Below, piece after piece: positions 31,123 through 32,522 of a stretch of 32,522 bases of DNA. How positions within the stretch are numbered: the first letter of the stretch is position 1; every line of letters starts with the position of its first letter. The position numbers and the translations under genes are program-made. The stretch comes from Rikenellaceae bacterium. GTDB taxonomy: Bacteria > Bacteroidota > Bacteroidia > Bacteroidales > UBA932. Under the pieces are notes generated by a model. That model saw only the letters and a list, made by a program, of their open reading frames with translations. It made no database searches and had not been told where the DNA came from. The stretch lies in contig CAAGFN010000061.1 of NCBI GenBank assembly GCA_900769145.1, forward strand, positions 1 through 32,522, read 5' to 3'.

Positions 31123-32396
31123 CAACAGCCTCTATCTGCACAATTGGAGATGAGATTCTCATTGGCCAGATCGTGGATACAAATTCATCCGGAATAGCCA
31201 AAGCTCTGAATAACATTGGAATACAGGTCAGCGACATGCATTCTGTCGGAGATCTCCACGATGAGATAACCGGCACCCTGACTTCCCTTCTGGAAGGACA
31301 CAACATCGTGATTACTACAGGAGGCCTCGGACCGACCAAGGACGACATTACCAAGGCTGCTCTCGCAGAAATCTCAGGGTCAACGAGTTACGTTCTGCAT
31401 GAGGGCCAGGACAAGGAAATGCGGAGAATCCTCCATTCCCGCGGACTGGACGTTCTGGACAGCAATCTCCAGCAGTCAATGGTGCCTGACACCTGCGAAG
31501 TCATTGTCAATCACTACGGAACCGCCCCGATAATGGTTTTCAGATTCGATGAAAGCCGTTTCGGGCATCCTGCAGTACTCTATTCCATGCCGGGAGTACC
31601 TTTCGAGACGATGAATGCCCTCCCTGACGTGCTTGAAGACATTCGGAAACATTTCCGTACTGAGAGCATATATCACAGAAACATAATGACTTATGGGCTT
31701 GCTGAGTCAGCATTGTCCAAGAAGATTGAAGCCTGGGAGACTTCCCTGCCGTCCGATATGCACCTGGCCTATCTCCCATCCACCCTCACAGGCGTAAGAC
31801 TCCGTCTTTCCATCTACGGAGGGGACAGGGAAACACAGGAAATGCGGATAGACAAGCAAATTGAGGTTCTCAGGGCCATTATCGGCGAATATATCTACTC
31901 TGATACCGATGACACCCTCGAAAACGCCCTGGGAAAGCTTCTCAAGGCTTCAGGGAAGACATTGAGCGCAGCGGAATCCTGTACTGGCGGCGAAATATCG
32001 CATCTCATCACTACAGTAGCCGGCTCATCATCCTATTATCTCGGTTCCGTGACATCATACGCCATCCCTGTCAAGGAAAAGGTCCTGGGTGTTCCCCACG
32101 AAACGATTGAAAAACACGGTGTCGTAAGTGCCGAGGTAGCGGCAGCAATGGCCTCCGGGGTCAAGGCCCTGACGGGAAGCGATTTTGCCGTGGCAACTAC
32201 CGGACTTGCAGGCCCGGGAGGAGGTGACGGAGTCTATCCTGACGGGACAGTTTTCGTGGGAGTTGCTGACTCCAAGGGTGGTGTCCACACAAAAATGTTT
32301 CAATACAACAATGACCGCAAGCGAAATATAGAACGTTTCGCAGCATCAGCACTGCATTTTCTCTTTACTATTGTTAAATCAGACTTAATACATTGA
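31119..32396 (+). CDS. cinA: CinA: two-domain competence/damage-inducible protein, NMN deamidase family
   Basis: A 425-residue protein with an N-terminal molybdopterin-binding-like domain (COG1058; IGDEILIGQIVDTNS at 9-23 and GGLGPTKDD at 68-76) and a C-terminal CinA/PncC domain from about 265, with AAESCTGG (284-291) and TTGLAGPGG (360-368). The C-terminal domain deamidates nicotinamide mononucleotide in NAD recycling; the N-terminal domain in related proteins is an ADP-ribose pyrophosphatase. Both domains look intact. It overlaps pyrD by four bases. The stop codon falls inside the palindrome ATTGATAATCAAT. No competence genes are nearby, so an NAD-salvage role is more likely than DNA uptake. 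Confidence 0.95.
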   Translation: MTTASICTIGDEILIGQIVDTNSSGIAKALNNIGIQVSDMHSVGDLHDEITGTLTSLLEGHNIVITTGGLGPTKDDITKAALAEISGSTSYVLHEGQDKEMRRILHSRGLDVLDSNLQQSMVPDTCEVIVNHYGTAPIMVFRFDESRFGHPAVLYSMPGVPFETMNALPDVLEDIRKHFRTESIYHRNIMTYGLAESALSKKIEAWETSLPSDMHLAYLPSTLTGVRLRLSIYGGDRETQEMRIDKQIEVLRAIIGEYIYSDTDDTLENALGKLLKASGKTLSAAESCTGGEISHLITTVAGSSSYYLGSVTSYAIPVKEKVLGVPHETIEKHGVVSAEVAAAMASGVKALTGSDFAVATTGLAGPGGGDGVYPDGTVFVGVADSKGGVHTKMFQYNNDRKRNIERFAASALHFLFTIVKSDLIH

Positions 32397-32404
32397 TAAT
32401 CAAT

Positions 32405-32449
32405 TAATGTAACATAATTGTTAAATACGGAAACATTTTTGTTACATTA
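32405..32449. promoter_or_regulatory. 10-bp inverted repeat overlapping the terminal promoter
   Basis: TAATGTAACA (32405-32414) and TGTTACATTA (32440-32449) are perfect complements separated by 25 bases. The right half overlaps the -7 box at 32448. It could be an operator for a regulator that bridges two sites, or a weak hairpin at the end of the cinA mRNA. Confidence 0.45.
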
Positions 32450-32455
32450 TTTTTG
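32448..32455 (+). promoter_or_regulatory. Promoter -7 box TATTTTTG for a gene beyond the window
   Basis: TATTTTTG matches TAnnTTTG; no TTTG at the -33 distance. The 67 bases after it contain no start codon in a convincing open frame, so the driven gene lies outside the window. Confidence 0.45.
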
Positions 32456-32522
32456 TCAATAATAAGAGAGTTTTATTGCGAAATAACAGCCTTATTTTCA
32501 AAGAGTTACATAAATATAACTA

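Overview
The window looks like chromosomal DNA of a Bacteroidales bacterium (phylum Bacteroidota). The evidence is the recurring promoter motif TAnnTTTG, sometimes with TTTG 19-20 bases upstream, the weak or absent Shine-Dalgarno sequences, and several gene families typical of that phylum: a lipoprotein-type TamA homologue (TamL), a 464-residue arginine decarboxylase, a roughly 1000-residue PEP/pyruvate-binding-domain protein and cysteate synthase. I cannot name a genus. There is no phage, plasmid, CRISPR, rRNA or complete tRNA.

Layout. 1-2829 (minus): the 5' part of a YihY/BrkB membrane protein gene, behind ligA. 2978-5943 (plus): a PPi-type phosphofructokinase closed by a hairpin terminator, then a cytoplasmic GH13 amylase-family enzyme. 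5961-11162 (minus): arginine decarboxylase, a SpoU/TrmH rRNA methyltransferase and a receiver-plus-ATP-grasp protein, probably one transcript. 11375-13618 (plus): TamL. 13617-14819: a repeat-rich non-coding patch between the convergent tamL and rarA genes, with tandem 102-103 bp repeats, a 26-bp-stem hairpin, an 18-bp direct repeat, two copies of a covarying hairpin module and a MITE-like insertion at the rarA stop codon. 14814-16130 (minus): rarA. 16292-18823 (plus): pyruvate kinase and two small exported, probably outer-membrane, proteins. 18869-20017: flavodiiron protein. 20071-23235: Na/Pi cotransporter and RlmD-type methyltransferase. 23282-26471: Ca/Na antiporter, cysteate synthase and MscS channel, tightly packed and ending at a bidirectional terminator. 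26521-29030 (minus): a PlsC-like acyltransferase and queA. 29031-29529: AT-rich intergenic region with several promoter motifs and repeated TTTACA/TGTAAA hexamers. 29530-29994: XRE-type regulator. 30076-32396: pyrD and cinA, overlapping by 4 bases. 32397-32522: promoter region of a gene beyond the window.

Most genes are housekeeping. Several themes connect them: PEP/PPi glycolysis (PPi-PFK, pyruvate kinase, PEP-binding protein), oxygen or nitric oxide detoxification by an anaerobe (flavodiiron protein), envelope assembly and lipids (TamL, acyltransferase, and cysteate synthase as a possible entry to sulfonolipids) and RNA modification (SpoU, RlmD, QueA). The least explained parts are the 13.6-14.8 kb repeat patch, the receiver/ATP-grasp protein that lacks its phosphohistidine domain, and the regulator's large AT-rich upstream region. 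I see no complete new defence or mobile system.
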